Shown piece by piece: positions 24,301-31,922 of a stretch of 54,444 bases of DNA. Numbering within the stretch: the stretch's first letter is position 1; every line of letters starts with the position of its first letter. Position numbers and translations under genes: made by a program. The DNA is taken from contig MEDW01000006.1 of NCBI GenBank assembly GCA_001724215.1, positions 1 through 54,444 on the forward strand, given 5' to 3'. The DNA is from Erythrobacter sp. SCN 62-14. GTDB taxonomy: Bacteria; Pseudomonadota; Alphaproteobacteria; Sphingomonadales; Sphingomonadaceae. The notes under the pieces were generated by a model. It made no database searches. It was given only the letters and a program-made list of their open reading frames with translations, and was not told the origin of the DNA.

Positions 24301-24529
24301 CGGTATCAAGGCCATATTGCTGCAGGAAAGCATCAATTCCGCTGGCCTTGTGGGCGCGCGCGCCTTCGATCAGACGGATGGCGAGGCTGGCGGCCTCATG
24401 ATGCACCCGCGAGGCAGGCGCTGCCTGATCAATCCGCAAGGCAAGGCACGTTTCCTCATCCTCGCGATAGGCGCGGCGCAGTTCGGCGCGGTCAATCATC
24501 GGAAGGGTGGTGGCGGAAAGATCAGCCAT
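21356..24529 (-). CDS. putA: bifunctional proline dehydrogenase/P5C dehydrogenase
   Basis: Oxidises proline to glutamate in two steps. From ATG 24529 the protein has 1057 residues: an N-terminal helical arm, a proline dehydrogenase TIM barrel (about 120-465) with LFVRLVKGAYWDSEVK and NPTPVRIYAPVGGHKELLAYLVRRLLENG, and an aldehyde dehydrogenase domain (about 540-1050) with APWNFPLAIF, FTGSTATARAI and the catalytic SAGQRCSAL. There is no N-terminal ribbon-helix-helix, so it should not repress itself as E. coli PutA does. AGGTGA precedes the start. Just before the FEFQRLHGMG motif it has an extra stretch with odd codons (23200-23262). Confidence 0.94.
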   Translation of the reverse strand: MADLSATTLPMIDRAELRRAYREDEETCLALRIDQAAPASRVHHEAASLAIRLIEGARAHKASGIDAFLQQYGLDTEEGIALMCLAEALLRVPDAATADALIRDKIGKIDWGEHLGESSSTFVNAATFSLMLTGEVLDPPEARQRGMGSALKRAINRLGEPVIRTATGQAMKILGGQFVFGRTIDEALKRAAPERASGITHSFDMLGEAAMTHGDAAHYLAAYQSALDRLAAESGAGVAGSPGISVKLSALHPKYDFAHAAAAHDALVPVVKSLAAKARDADIHFTIDAEEAERLELSLDIIETLLADDSLFVRADGSRWEGFGLAIQAYQKRGLTVCDWAARAARRHGRRLFVRLVKGAYWDSEVKAAQVGGHEDYPVFTRKIATDVSYLACAARLFEASDVIRPAFATHNAYTIAAIKEMAKASSSAAVGQQEHGKFEFQRLHGMGEEVYAALRRIEGNNPTPVRIYAPVGGHKELLAYLVRRLLENGANTSFVNRMGDAAIPAADLVSDPVAELAAMDQRRNPAIPLPREIFGARLNSAGVDLSDPMVREPLQERLRELSGVSWRADPTFPLGAAAAEVAITSPHDRSAQVGMMRPATAAEIDAAFAAASALQPGWDALGGEKRALLLEEAARLFEAHTAEFLSLCQREAGKTLVDAVLELREAVDFLRYYAAEARRQFSAPLHLPGPTGEENTLSLHGRGVFVTIAPWNFPLAIFIGMAAAALAAGNTVLAKPAPQTPLIAALAVKLCHEAGIPPEALQLIPGGGEVGAQLTAHPALAGVAFTGSTATARAINRTLATREGPIATLIAETGGQNAMIVDSSALPEQVVRDVVASAFQSAGQRCSALRVLYLQDDVADTMLAMIGGGMEALTIGSPADLATDVGPVIDEAARERLEAHIAACEAAGWPVTRLPLPPEATKGCFVAPAIIEVPGITALKDEHFGPVLHVARFAADDLEQVVADINATGFGLTLGLHSRIAATRDFVKARARVGNFYVNRNQIGAVVESQPFGGEGLSGTGPKAGGPHYLARFATERVMTIDTTAAGGNASLLAAG

Positions 24530-24690
24530 AAGTGATTTCACCTGAAACGATTCGCGGGGAGAATCGCGCATGAACCTCGAAAGGCTGCGCTGCAAGATGG
24601 CTCTTGGCAGTCGTCAGGCCGGATGGGCGGCTTGATCGCGCGGGCCGCGGCGAGTACCCGTTGGCCTGCAATCACGAGAGGGCGATTTTG

Positions 24691-24978
24691 ATGCGTATGT
24701 TCTGCTTTCACTGCCGGGACGGGGAAGATGGCGGGAAGCGGCGCTCGATCCACCGCGAGGCGCATCTGAAATACATCGCCGACAAGGCCGAGCATCTGGT
24801 TATCGCCGGGCCTTTGAAGCGCGCCGATGGGCTGATCATCGGCTCGCTGCTGATCGTGAAGGCCGAGGATGAAGCAGGCGCACGCGCGGTGCTTGATGAT
24901 GATCCCTATCTGACCGGCGGCGTGTGGCAATCAATCAGGGTGGATGAATTCAGCCCGCTCTTGGGCGATTGGGCATAG
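24691..24978 (+). CDS. YciI-like protein
   Basis: A 95-residue dimeric alpha/beta-barrel type protein of the YCII-related family. It begins MRMFCFHCRDGEDGGKRRSI and has the family pattern of an early HREAHLKYI with the conserved histidine, AGPLKRADG, and SLLIVKAEDEAGARAVLDDDPY..GGVW. The Asp-Pro-Tyr near residue 75 is a hallmark. I use ATG 24691; upstream extension in frame to 24604 lacks a ribosome site and family similarity. It lies divergently from putA. The reaction is not known for this branch. Confidence 0.82.
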   Translation: MRMFCFHCRDGEDGGKRRSIHREAHLKYIADKAEHLVIAGPLKRADGLIIGSLLIVKAEDEAGARAVLDDDPYLTGGVWQSIRVDEFSPLLGDWA

Positions 24979-24991
24979 GGATCAGGAAACA

Positions 24992-25028
24992 GCCGATCAG
25001 CCCCTGCACGCAGCGGGCGCTGATCGGC
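24992..25028. terminator. hairpin between convergent genes
   Basis: GCCGATCAGC (24992-25001) and GCTGATCGGC (25019-25028) form a perfect 10-bp stem; inner CCC/GGG may add pairs. It lies between the YciI-like stop and the outer-membrane protein stop, so it can serve both, although there is no T-run. Confidence 0.5.
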
Positions 25029-25048
25029 GTGTTCGCACAGGCCTTGGC

Positions 25049-25735
25049 CTAGAAGCGCAGGCCCGCGCCCACGATCGCCTGATGGCGCGTGAGATCAAGG
25101 TCATTGTCCAGAATCGGGCCGAGATTAAACGATTCGCCCAGGAAGCTGAGATCGCCGCCGGAAAAATCCGTGTAGCGATATTCCGCCTTGATGTAGGCGC
25201 GCTTGCCGAGTTGATATTCAGCGCCCACGCCCAGTCTCAGGCCATCGAGATCGAGATCGACCCGCGCAGATTCCGGCAACCCATTCACAGTGCCGTTGGC
25301 CGTCAGATTGGCGTTGGACCTTGCATAGCCCGCCTTGACATAGACAGCGGTGCGGTGGCCCACAAAGCCGATCCGCCCGCCAACGTAGAATTCAGTGCCG
25401 GTCTTGGCCTGCAAGGTGCCACTGAGCACCGAGTCGCCAAAATCGACATCGCTGAAGGTTTCGCGGAACTTGTGGCCTGATCGGGCAATCTCGGCCTCAG
25501 CGCCGATGAGCAGCCAGCCATTGGAATAATCATAGCCAATCGCCGCACCGTAAAAAATGTCCTCACTATCGCCTGTCAGATCGCTGTCGGCAGGGATGCT
25601 CGCCTTGATCTTGTCATAGCCGAACAGGGCTTCGATGCGCGGACCGTTGAAGAAGGCTTCTTCCTCCTGCTGCGCCCAGGCAGGCGAAGCGCACGCCATC
25701 GCCAAAACCGCTGCACCGATAAATTTACTTGTCAT
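25049..25735 (-). CDS. outer-membrane beta-barrel protein
   Basis: A 228-residue exported protein. The signal MTSKFIGAAVLAMACASPAWAQ ends in a good cleavage site. The mature chain alternates polar and hydrophobic residues in about eight strands (RIEALFGYDKI, GAAIGYDYS, WLLIGAEAEIA, FYVGGRIGFVG, AVYVKAGYARS, RLGVGAEYQL, YIKAEYRYTDF) and ends in AIVGAGLRF, a C-terminal aromatic as needed for barrel insertion. This is the OmpA-membrane-domain/Opa-like small porin fold. No periplasmic OmpA domain follows. Role unknown. Confidence 0.85.
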   Translation of the reverse strand: MTSKFIGAAVLAMACASPAWAQQEEEAFFNGPRIEALFGYDKIKASIPADSDLTGDSEDIFYGAAIGYDYSNGWLLIGAEAEIARSGHKFRETFSDVDFGDSVLSGTLQAKTGTEFYVGGRIGFVGHRTAVYVKAGYARSNANLTANGTVNGLPESARVDLDLDGLRLGVGAEYQLGKRAYIKAEYRYTDFSGGDLSFLGESFNLGPILDNDLDLTRHQAIVGAGLRF

Positions 25736-25971
25736 TTCCAGACCCTTCTGTGGACATCGAATGATCCCGCATTGCCCCGATCAGGGTTAAGAATTGGTGT
25801 GCGCACACCCGGCTGCGGCGCTTGCGTACCATCCGCCCGGCAGATGCGTGCTGTTCCTTATAGCCTTGCGAAAAAGGCGTGATCGCAATTGGTCATGGGA
25901 GCGCGCTGCCAGGGAGCAAGGCGGCTTTGCGCAAAGAAAGTGCCCCGCCTAGGCCTGCGCCGGGGTGACAG

Positions 25972-25997
25972 TTAGGGTCGGCAATTAGGGTCGGCAA
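25972..25997. repeat. 13-bp perfect tandem duplication
   Basis: TTAGGGTCGGCAA occurs twice head to tail (25972-25984 and 25985-25997). Probably a replication-slippage duplication in non-coding DNA. Confidence 0.9.
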
Positions 25998-26032
25998 GGG
26001 GTCGCTTGCCGAATATCCGCTTGTGGCAGAGG

Positions 26033-26049
26033 GGGCGGGAAAGCCGCCC
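26033..26049. terminator. short GC hairpin at the mtnP stop
   Basis: GGGCGG (26033-26038), loop GAAAG, CCGCCC (26044-26049), starting six bases past the mtnP stop on its strand. The T-run (26050-26053) is on the plus-strand side, the wrong side for mtnP, so termination is uncertain. Confidence 0.35.
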
Positions 26050-26054
26050 TTTTG

Positions 26055-26921
26055 TCAATCGAACAAGCGCCGCGCCACGGCATCCAGCCGCGCCATCACT
26101 GCGGGATCATGTTCGTCAGGCGCAGTGATAACCGCATCATCCAATGCGGTGTCGATGGGCGATGCTGCGCGCGCTTCGGGCAGCGCAGCGATGAACTGCA
26201 TCACCGCATCGCGCGCCAATTGGCTGTTGGCCTGCATCTGCGTGACAACCTCGGCCACATCCACCGCTTCGCCGTCCCGCCAGCAATCATAGTCCGTCAC
26301 CATGCCGACGAGCGCATAGGGAAGCTCGGCCTCGCGGGCGAGCTTGGCTTCGGGCATGGCGGTCATCCCGATCACGTCTGCGCCCCATTGCCGGTACATC
26401 CGGCTTTCAGCGCGGGTGGAGAATTGCGGGCCTTCCATCGCGAGATAGGTCGCGCCCACGGCCACCTTGCCGCCCGCTGCCGCAACGGCGTTTGCGGCCA
26501 TTTCGGACAGGCGCGGGCAAACCGGATCAGCCATGGAAACATGGGTAACAAAGCCGCTGGTGAAAAAGGTTGAGGGGCGACCTTTCGTGCGATCGATGAA
26601 TTGTTCGACAATCGCAAAACGGCCCGGCTCCAGTTCCTCGCGCAAGCTCCCCACCGCCGAAATCGCCAGAATATCGGTGCAGCCAGCGCGTTTGAGCGCA
26701 TCAATATTGGCCCGCGCATTCAATTCTGATGGGCTTACCGGATGGCCCCTGCCATGGCGTGGCAGAAAGCGCACCTTCACATCGCCGATACGCCCGCACA
26801 GCACTTCATCCGAAGGATCACCCCACGGGGTTTCAATCGCGATCCACTGCGCATCCTCAATGCCCGACATGGCATAAAGGCCCGATCCCCCGATGATCCC
26901 GATGCACCATTCGCTGGCCAT
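26055..26921 (-). CDS. mtnP: S-methyl-5'-thioadenosine phosphorylase
   Basis: Cleaves methylthioadenosine with phosphate to adenine and methylthioribose-1-phosphate in methionine salvage. Family blocks: IGIIGGSGLYAMSGIED at residue 8, FLPRHGRGHPVSPSELNARANI near 53, ISAVGSLREELEPG near 90 and MEGPQFSTRAESRMYRQWGADVIGMT near 165-190. The methionine and threonine residues of the MTA-type (rather than PNP-type) substrate pocket fit. Length of 288 residues is normal. It is 27 bases from the GST gene on the same strand. Confidence 0.93.
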   Translation of the reverse strand: MASEWCIGIIGGSGLYAMSGIEDAQWIAIETPWGDPSDEVLCGRIGDVKVRFLPRHGRGHPVSPSELNARANIDALKRAGCTDILAISAVGSLREELEPGRFAIVEQFIDRTKGRPSTFFTSGFVTHVSMADPVCPRLSEMAANAVAAAGGKVAVGATYLAMEGPQFSTRAESRMYRQWGADVIGMTAMPEAKLAREAELPYALVGMVTDYDCWRDGEAVDVAEVVTQMQANSQLARDAVMQFIAALPEARAASPIDTALDDAVITAPDEHDPAVMARLDAVARRLFD

Positions 26922-26948
26922 GTGTGGCTCCCTTTAAGGATGCGGGCC

Positions 26949-27653
26949 TTAGGCCAGTTGCACCTTTTCGGGCAAGGGTCCGCGGATCGCCTTGTCAGCC
27001 TCGGCATAAGGCGCAGCGATCGCAGGATGGGCGCTCATCATGGCGTAATGCGCTGCAAGGCCGGGCCAATTATCCAGCGGCATTTCGGCGACCAGCGCAA
27101 TCTGCCCCAGCACGCAGGCAATCGTGATGTCCGCAATCGACAGCGCGCCGCCTGCAAAATATTGCTCGCCGGCCAGCCCCGCTTCGAGGGTATCGAGGAT
27201 AACCGGCATTTGTTCAGCCCATGTGCTGCGCGCCTTGGCCAGATCGGGCGCCTCGCCCTTGGTGACGGCAAAGAACACCGGGCGGAAAATGCCGAGCCCC
27301 CCCGCCATGGCGAGCGCGGTGTCGGCATATTCCTCCCAGAACAAGGCGCGGGCATGGGCAAAAGCTTCTGCCGGATATAGCGCGGGTGAGGGATGCTTTT
27401 TCTCGATATAGGCGCAGATCGCACTTGAATCCGCGATGGTTCCGCCTGTGCCTTCGGTCGCAATCGAACGATCCCGCAGCACGGGGATGCGCTTCATCGG
27501 GGAGATATCTCGAAACCATTGCGGCGGAGCAAAGACATTGACCGCCTCGATCTCATATCCTGCGTTCTTGAGGATACAGACGCCTGCCACCTTGCGGACA
27601 AAGGGCGAAACCAGGCTGCCATAGATCACAAGATCAGGCGATGGGTCAGTCAT
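26949..27653 (-). CDS. glutathione S-transferase family protein
   Basis: A 234-residue cytosolic protein with the two-domain GST plan. The N-terminal thioredoxin-like part has LVIYGSLVSPFVRKVAGVC, the cis-proline KRIPVLRD and the gamma-glutamyl-binding IADSSAICAYIEKK. The helical C-terminal part has LSIADITIACVLGQIAL, the usual N-capping box. The catalytic residue would be the serine or tyrosine early in the chain. ATG 27653 follows GGAGG. The frame stays open far upstream but only antisense to the aldehyde dehydrogenase. Substrate unknown. Confidence 0.88.
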   Translation of the reverse strand: MTDPSPDLVIYGSLVSPFVRKVAGVCILKNAGYEIEAVNVFAPPQWFRDISPMKRIPVLRDRSIATEGTGGTIADSSAICAYIEKKHPSPALYPAEAFAHARALFWEEYADTALAMAGGLGIFRPVFFAVTKGEAPDLAKARSTWAEQMPVILDTLEAGLAGEQYFAGGALSIADITIACVLGQIALVAEMPLDNWPGLAAHYAMMSAHPAIAAPYAEADKAIRGPLPEKVQLA

Positions 27654-27854
27654 GGCTGGAGGCTCCTCTTTTGCCGTCGTTCTGGCGCTCTGATAGGGCC
27701 ACAAGCAAATAGCGCAATGGATAGGCGCGCAAGCTGACCTGCGAAGCGTATGATGCGCCCACACAGTCATTGCGTTTTGAGTTGCAACGCGCCACTTTCG
27801 TCGGCGTGGAACGAATCCCGCATAAGCGGACCCGAACGAGAGAGAGGAACTCAC

Positions 27855-29282
27855 ATGGTCACCCAATACAAGAACCTGATCGGCGGCGAGATGATCGAAA
27901 CCGGCCAGTGGATGGATGTGGTCAACCCCGCCAATGAACAAGTGATCGGTCAGGTCCCGGTCTGCGGCAAAGCCGAACTCGACAAGGCCGTGGCCGCAGC
28001 CCGCGCCGCATTCAAGACTTGGAAAAACACCCCCATCGAGGAACGTCGCGCTGCGATCATGGCGATTTCGGGCGCCATCAAGGAGAACGCCGAAGAACTC
28101 TACCGCCTGCTCACCTCCGAGCAGGGCAAGCCGCACGATCAGGCCAAGGGCGAGATTTATGGCGCTGCCGGGATGAGCGCGGCGCAATCGACCTTGAGCC
28201 TTGAGGATGAAATCACCGAGGACAGCGACACCCGCCTGTCGCGCACCCGCCGCGTGCCGGTGGGCGTGGTGGGCGGCATCGTGCCGTGGAACTTCCCCGT
28301 CATGATGGCGACCCAGAAGATCGTGCCTGCCATGCTTTCGGGCTGCACCATTGTCCTGAAGCCTTCGCCCTTCACTCCGCTCACGACTTTGCGCATTGCC
28401 GAGCTGATTGCCGACAAGGTGCCCGCCGGTGTCGTCAACATCATCACCGGCGAGGATGATCTGGGGCCGCTGATCACCGGCCACCCCGATATCGATAAGA
28501 TCACCTTCACCGGCTCCACCGCCACCGGCAAGAAGATCATGGAAGGCGCTTCGGCAGACCTCAAACGCATCACGCTGGAACTGGGCGGCAACGACGCCTC
28601 GATCGTGCTGCCCGATGCCGATCCCAAGAAGGTTGCCGAGCAATTGTTCTGGTCAAGCTTCTCCAATGCAGGCCAGATCTGTGTTGCGGCCAAGCGCGTC
28701 TATATCCACGAGGATATCTATGACGAGCTGTCAGCCGCGATCGTCGAATATGCCAAGACTGTGAAGGTCGGCGATGGCAGCCAGCAGGGCACCGGCGTCG
28801 GCCCGATCCAGAACAAGAAGCAATATGAGCGCGTGCTGGAGCTGATCGAGGATGCCAAATCCAACGGCTACAAGTTCCTGCTCGGCGGGAATGTCGATCC
28901 TTCGGGCACGGGCTATTTCGTCCCGCTCACCATCCTTGATAACCCGCCCGAAGACGCGCGCATTGTGGCCGAAGAACAATTCGGACCCGTCATGCCGCTG
29001 ATGAAGTTCTCTTCGGAAGAGGAAGTGATCCAACGCGCCAACAATTCCGAATATGGCCTTGCAGGCGCGGTGTGGACAGCGAACCCGGAAAAGGGCGTCG
29101 AGATTGCCGAACAGCTTGAAACCGGCACTGTGTGGGTCAATGAATACCTCCACCTTTCGCCCTTTGCGCCGTTTGGCGGGCACAAGCAGTCGGGCTTTGG
29201 CGCCGAATATGGCAAGGAAGGTTTGAAGGAATTCACCTACCCGCAGGTGATCACCGTCAAGAAGGACAATGTCCCCGCCTGA
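27855..29282 (+). CDS. aldehyde dehydrogenase (NAD(P)-dependent)
   Basis: A 475-residue ALDH-superfamily enzyme. All catalytic features are present: VPWNFPVMMATQKI (cofactor pocket), KPSPFTPLT, FTGSTATGKKI, the general-base glutamate in ITLELGGNDASIV, and the nucleophile in SNAGQICVAAKR. C-terminal EEQFGPVMPLMKF and FGGHKQSGFGAEYG are also typical. ATG 27855 follows GAGAGGAA. Closest by eye to betaine-, succinate-semialdehyde- or vanillin-type ALDHs rather than to methylmalonate-semialdehyde dehydrogenase. It is followed after three bases by the kinase-like gene, so the three downstream genes probably form one operon. Confidence 0.93.
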   Translation: MVTQYKNLIGGEMIETGQWMDVVNPANEQVIGQVPVCGKAELDKAVAAARAAFKTWKNTPIEERRAAIMAISGAIKENAEELYRLLTSEQGKPHDQAKGEIYGAAGMSAAQSTLSLEDEITEDSDTRLSRTRRVPVGVVGGIVPWNFPVMMATQKIVPAMLSGCTIVLKPSPFTPLTTLRIAELIADKVPAGVVNIITGEDDLGPLITGHPDIDKITFTGSTATGKKIMEGASADLKRITLELGGNDASIVLPDADPKKVAEQLFWSSFSNAGQICVAAKRVYIHEDIYDELSAAIVEYAKTVKVGDGSQQGTGVGPIQNKKQYERVLELIEDAKSNGYKFLLGGNVDPSGTGYFVPLTILDNPPEDARIVAEEQFGPVMPLMKFSSEEEVIQRANNSEYGLAGAVWTANPEKGVEIAEQLETGTVWVNEYLHLSPFAPFGGHKQSGFGAEYGKEGLKEFTYPQVITVKKDNVPA

Positions 29283-29285
29283 ACC

Positions 29286-30632
29286 GTGGGGCTGTCACCT
29301 GATGAACTGAGCGCCGGGCTGGCGCGGGTGTGTTCCCGCGCTGGCCTTGGTGCTTTGTCAGTTGCGCCGCAGCGCCTCACCGGCGGTGCGGTGATGGAAA
29401 GCTGGCGCTTTGCTTGCGGGGACGCGGCCTTCGTGCTGCGCCGCGCGCCAAGCCTCGCCTTCATGGAAGGGCGGCCCTATGGCCACGCGACCGAAGCGGC
29501 GCTGATCGAAGCCGCCCGTGCCCAAGGCGTGACTGCGCCGGAAGTGGTGGCAGTGCTGGAGGAGGCGGACGGGCTGGGCTCGGGCTTCATCATGCGCGCG
29601 CTGCCGGGGACGGCAGACCCCAAGGTGATACTTGGCTGCGATGATCCGGGCGCGCTGTTGCGTCAGATTGCCCGCGATCTGGCGCGCATCCACCGCTTGC
29701 GGCCAGCCGATGTGCCGCAAGGCGTGCCGGTGATGGATACCCGCACCGCGATTGCTGACTTGAAGGCGCAGTTCATCGAGGCAGGCGGCGACAGGCCCAT
29801 CATCGCGCTGGGCCTGAAATGGCTGGAGGATCATTGCCCCGCTCCGGTCGAGCCTGTCCTCAACCACGGCGACTATCGGATGGGCAATCTGCTGGTGGAG
29901 GGCTCCTCGCTGACCGGCGTGCTCGATTGGGAAATCGCCCATTTCGGCGATGCCCACGAGGACTTGGCCTTCGGCTGCATGGCGGTGTGGCGCTTTCACC
30001 GCTACGACCGCCCCGCACTGGGGCTGGGCTCTATCGCGGACTACCTCGCCGCCTATGAGGCCGAGGCGGGGGTCGCAATCGACCCCGCTCGTTTCCGCTT
30101 CTGGACAATCTACCGCACCGTGTGGTGGGCGCTCGGCTGCCTCAAGATGGCCGCGCAATGGCGCTCAGGCGCGGACCGGATGTTAGAGCGCGTGGTGATC
30201 TCGCGCCGCACATCCGAGCAGGAGCTCGATCTGCTGCTGCTGCTGGAGGAGGATGCGCCGCAAGCCGAGCAGGCGCGGCCGCTTGAACCCTTGATCACTA
30301 CCTGCCCCGGCAAAGGTGAAGCAGATTCGGGCGAAATTGCCATGGCCATTTCCGAGTGGCTGGGGAGCCTGAAAGACAGGCTGACCGGGCATGACCGTTT
30401 CCAGCTGGCCGTCGCCCGCAACGCGCTGGGCATGATCTCGCGCGAAAGTCGCTGCATCACGCGGATTGAGGACAGTCAGCTTGCTGCGGACCTTCTTTCT
30501 GGCACCGCTTCGCTACGCTCGGATGGTTTGCTCGCCAGACTTCGCCGCGATGCGCTCGGCAAGCTTGCGGTCGATATCCCCAAATACCCCGCGCTCAGCG
30601 CTGCGCGCCACAAATGGACCGGAGAGGAATAA
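29286..30632 (+). CDS. APH/ACAD10-type phosphotransferase with C-terminal extra domain
   Basis: A 448-residue protein. Residues about 15-320 form an aminoglycoside-phosphotransferase/choline-kinase fold: the catalytic loop LNHGDYRMGNLLV and the metal site VLDWEIAHFGDAHEDLAFGC are intact. After a linker, residues about 355-445 form a helical domain (DRFQLAVARNALGMISRE) of the kind often found beside such kinases. The GTG start at 29286 lies three bases after the aldehyde dehydrogenase stop. It is followed four bases later by an acyl-CoA dehydrogenase. In animals these two activities are fused in ACAD10/ACAD11, which phosphorylate 4-hydroxyacyl-CoA; the same chemistry is a reasonable inference here. 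Confidence 0.85.
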   Translation: MGLSPDELSAGLARVCSRAGLGALSVAPQRLTGGAVMESWRFACGDAAFVLRRAPSLAFMEGRPYGHATEAALIEAARAQGVTAPEVVAVLEEADGLGSGFIMRALPGTADPKVILGCDDPGALLRQIARDLARIHRLRPADVPQGVPVMDTRTAIADLKAQFIEAGGDRPIIALGLKWLEDHCPAPVEPVLNHGDYRMGNLLVEGSSLTGVLDWEIAHFGDAHEDLAFGCMAVWRFHRYDRPALGLGSIADYLAAYEAEAGVAIDPARFRFWTIYRTVWWALGCLKMAAQWRSGADRMLERVVISRRTSEQELDLLLLLEEDAPQAEQARPLEPLITTCPGKGEADSGEIAMAISEWLGSLKDRLTGHDRFQLAVARNALGMISRESRCITRIEDSQLAADLLSGTASLRSDGLLARLRRDALGKLAVDIPKYPALSAARHKWTGEE

Positions 30633-30635
30633 CCC

Positions 30636-31922
30636 ATGGACTTTGCCATCCCCGCAGACTTGGCTGCCTATCTCGACGAGCTCGACGCCTTCATCGCCGC
30701 CGAGATCAAGCCGCTAGAGCAACAGGACGACAACATCCGTTTCTTCGACCACCGCCGCGAATATGCGCGCACGGATTTCGAGGCGGGCGGGTTGCCGCGG
30801 CACGAGTGGGAGGAGCTGCTCAAGGAAGCCACCCGCCGCGCCGACAAGGCCGGCCATTGGCGCTTCTCCGCGCCCAAACGCTATGGCGGCAAGGACGGCA
30901 GCAACCTGTGGATGGCGGTGATCCGTGAGCATTTCGCGCGGATGGGCTTGGGGCTGCACAATGACTTGCAGAACGAACACTCGATCGTGGGCAACTTCCC
31001 CTTCGTCGCCATGTTCGATCAATGGGGGACCGAGGCGCAGAAGGAGGAGTTCATCACCGGCGGCTTTGAACGCACGCGGCGGGTCGCCTTCGGCCTCACC
31101 GAACCGCACCATGGCTCGGACGCCACCCACATGGAAACCCACGCGGTGCGCGAGACCCGCGACGGGGTCGATGGCTGGCTCATCAATGGCGAGAAGATGT
31201 GGATCACGGGCATGCACGTCGCCACCCACTGCGCGATGTTTGCGCGCACGGGCGGAAAGGCGGGCGATGCCAGCGGGATCACCTGCTTCCTCGTCCCCAA
31301 CCCCACCGAAGGCCTGAAAATTGAGGAGTGGATGTGGACTTTCAACATGCCCACCGACCACCCGCGCCTCTCGGTGACGAATGTCTGGGTGCCCGATTCT
31401 GCGATCCTTGGCGTCGAAGGGCGCGGCCTCGCGCTGGCGCAAAGCTTCGTCCACCAGAACCGCATCCGGCAGGCGGCGAGCTCCTGCGGCGCGGCACTTT
31501 ATTGCATCGACGAGAGCGTGAAATATGCGCGGGAGAGAAAGCCCTTTGGCGAGGAGCTGGCGCGCAATCAGGGTATCCAGTTTCCGCTGGTGGAACTGGC
31601 GACGCAGGCCGAAATGCTCCGCCTCCTCATCTTCAAGACCGCGTGGGAGATGGACAATATGCCCCACGAGGAGATCGAGCGCACCATCTCGGACAAGGTG
31701 AGCATGTGCAATTACTGGGCAAACCGGCTGGTGTGCGAGGCGGCTGATCGGGCGATGCAGGTGCATGGCGGCATCGGCTATTCGCGCCACAAGCCGTTTG
31801 AACACATTTATCGCCACCACCGCCGCTACCGCATCACCGAAGGCTCGGAGGAAATCCAGATGCGCAAAGTGGGGGCCTATCTGTTCGGCTATCTCGGGCC
31901 GAAGCGGGGGCAGTTCGGCTAG
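30636..31922 (+). CDS. acyl-CoA dehydrogenase, ACAD10/11-like partner
   Basis: A 428-residue FAD flavoprotein. Motifs: FGLTEPHHGSDATHMETHAV (FAD/substrate segment), DGWLINGEKMWITGMHVATHCA, YARERKPFGEELARNQGIQFPL and the C-terminal QVHGGIGYSRHKPFEHIYR with RITEGSEEIQMRKV, where the GSEE region replaces the EGT of short-chain enzymes. The N-terminal region is longer than in typical 380-residue family members, as in ACAD10/11 dehydrogenase domains. It lies immediately after the kinase-like gene and converges with the transporter gene, overlapping its stop by four bases. Specific substrate unknown; hydroxy fatty acyl-CoA inferred from the pair. Confidence 0.88.
   Translation: MDFAIPADLAAYLDELDAFIAAEIKPLEQQDDNIRFFDHRREYARTDFEAGGLPRHEWEELLKEATRRADKAGHWRFSAPKRYGGKDGSNLWMAVIREHFARMGLGLHNDLQNEHSIVGNFPFVAMFDQWGTEAQKEEFITGGFERTRRVAFGLTEPHHGSDATHMETHAVRETRDGVDGWLINGEKMWITGMHVATHCAMFARTGGKAGDASGITCFLVPNPTEGLKIEEWMWTFNMPTDHPRLSVTNVWVPDSAILGVEGRGLALAQSFVHQNRIRQAASSCGAALYCIDESVKYARERKPFGEELARNQGIQFPLVELATQAEMLRLLIFKTAWEMDNMPHEEIERTISDKVSMCNYWANRLVCEAADRAMQVHGGIGYSRHKPFEHIYRHHRRYRITEGSEEIQMRKVGAYLFGYLGPKRGQFG

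Larger units (their letters stand above)
25736..26054. other. non-coding gap with a tandem repeat
   Basis: About 320 bases between the divergently facing start of the barrel gene and the stop of mtnP. I see no convincing gene. It holds the barrel gene's upstream region, a perfect 13-bp tandem repeat at 25972-25997 and a hairpin at 26033-26049 next to the mtnP stop. Confidence 0.6.

Noticed and set aside
27654-28643. Long N-terminal extension of the GST frame
   Set aside because: It is antisense to the aldehyde dehydrogenase; a good ribosome site precedes the ATG at 27653, which matches GST N-termini.
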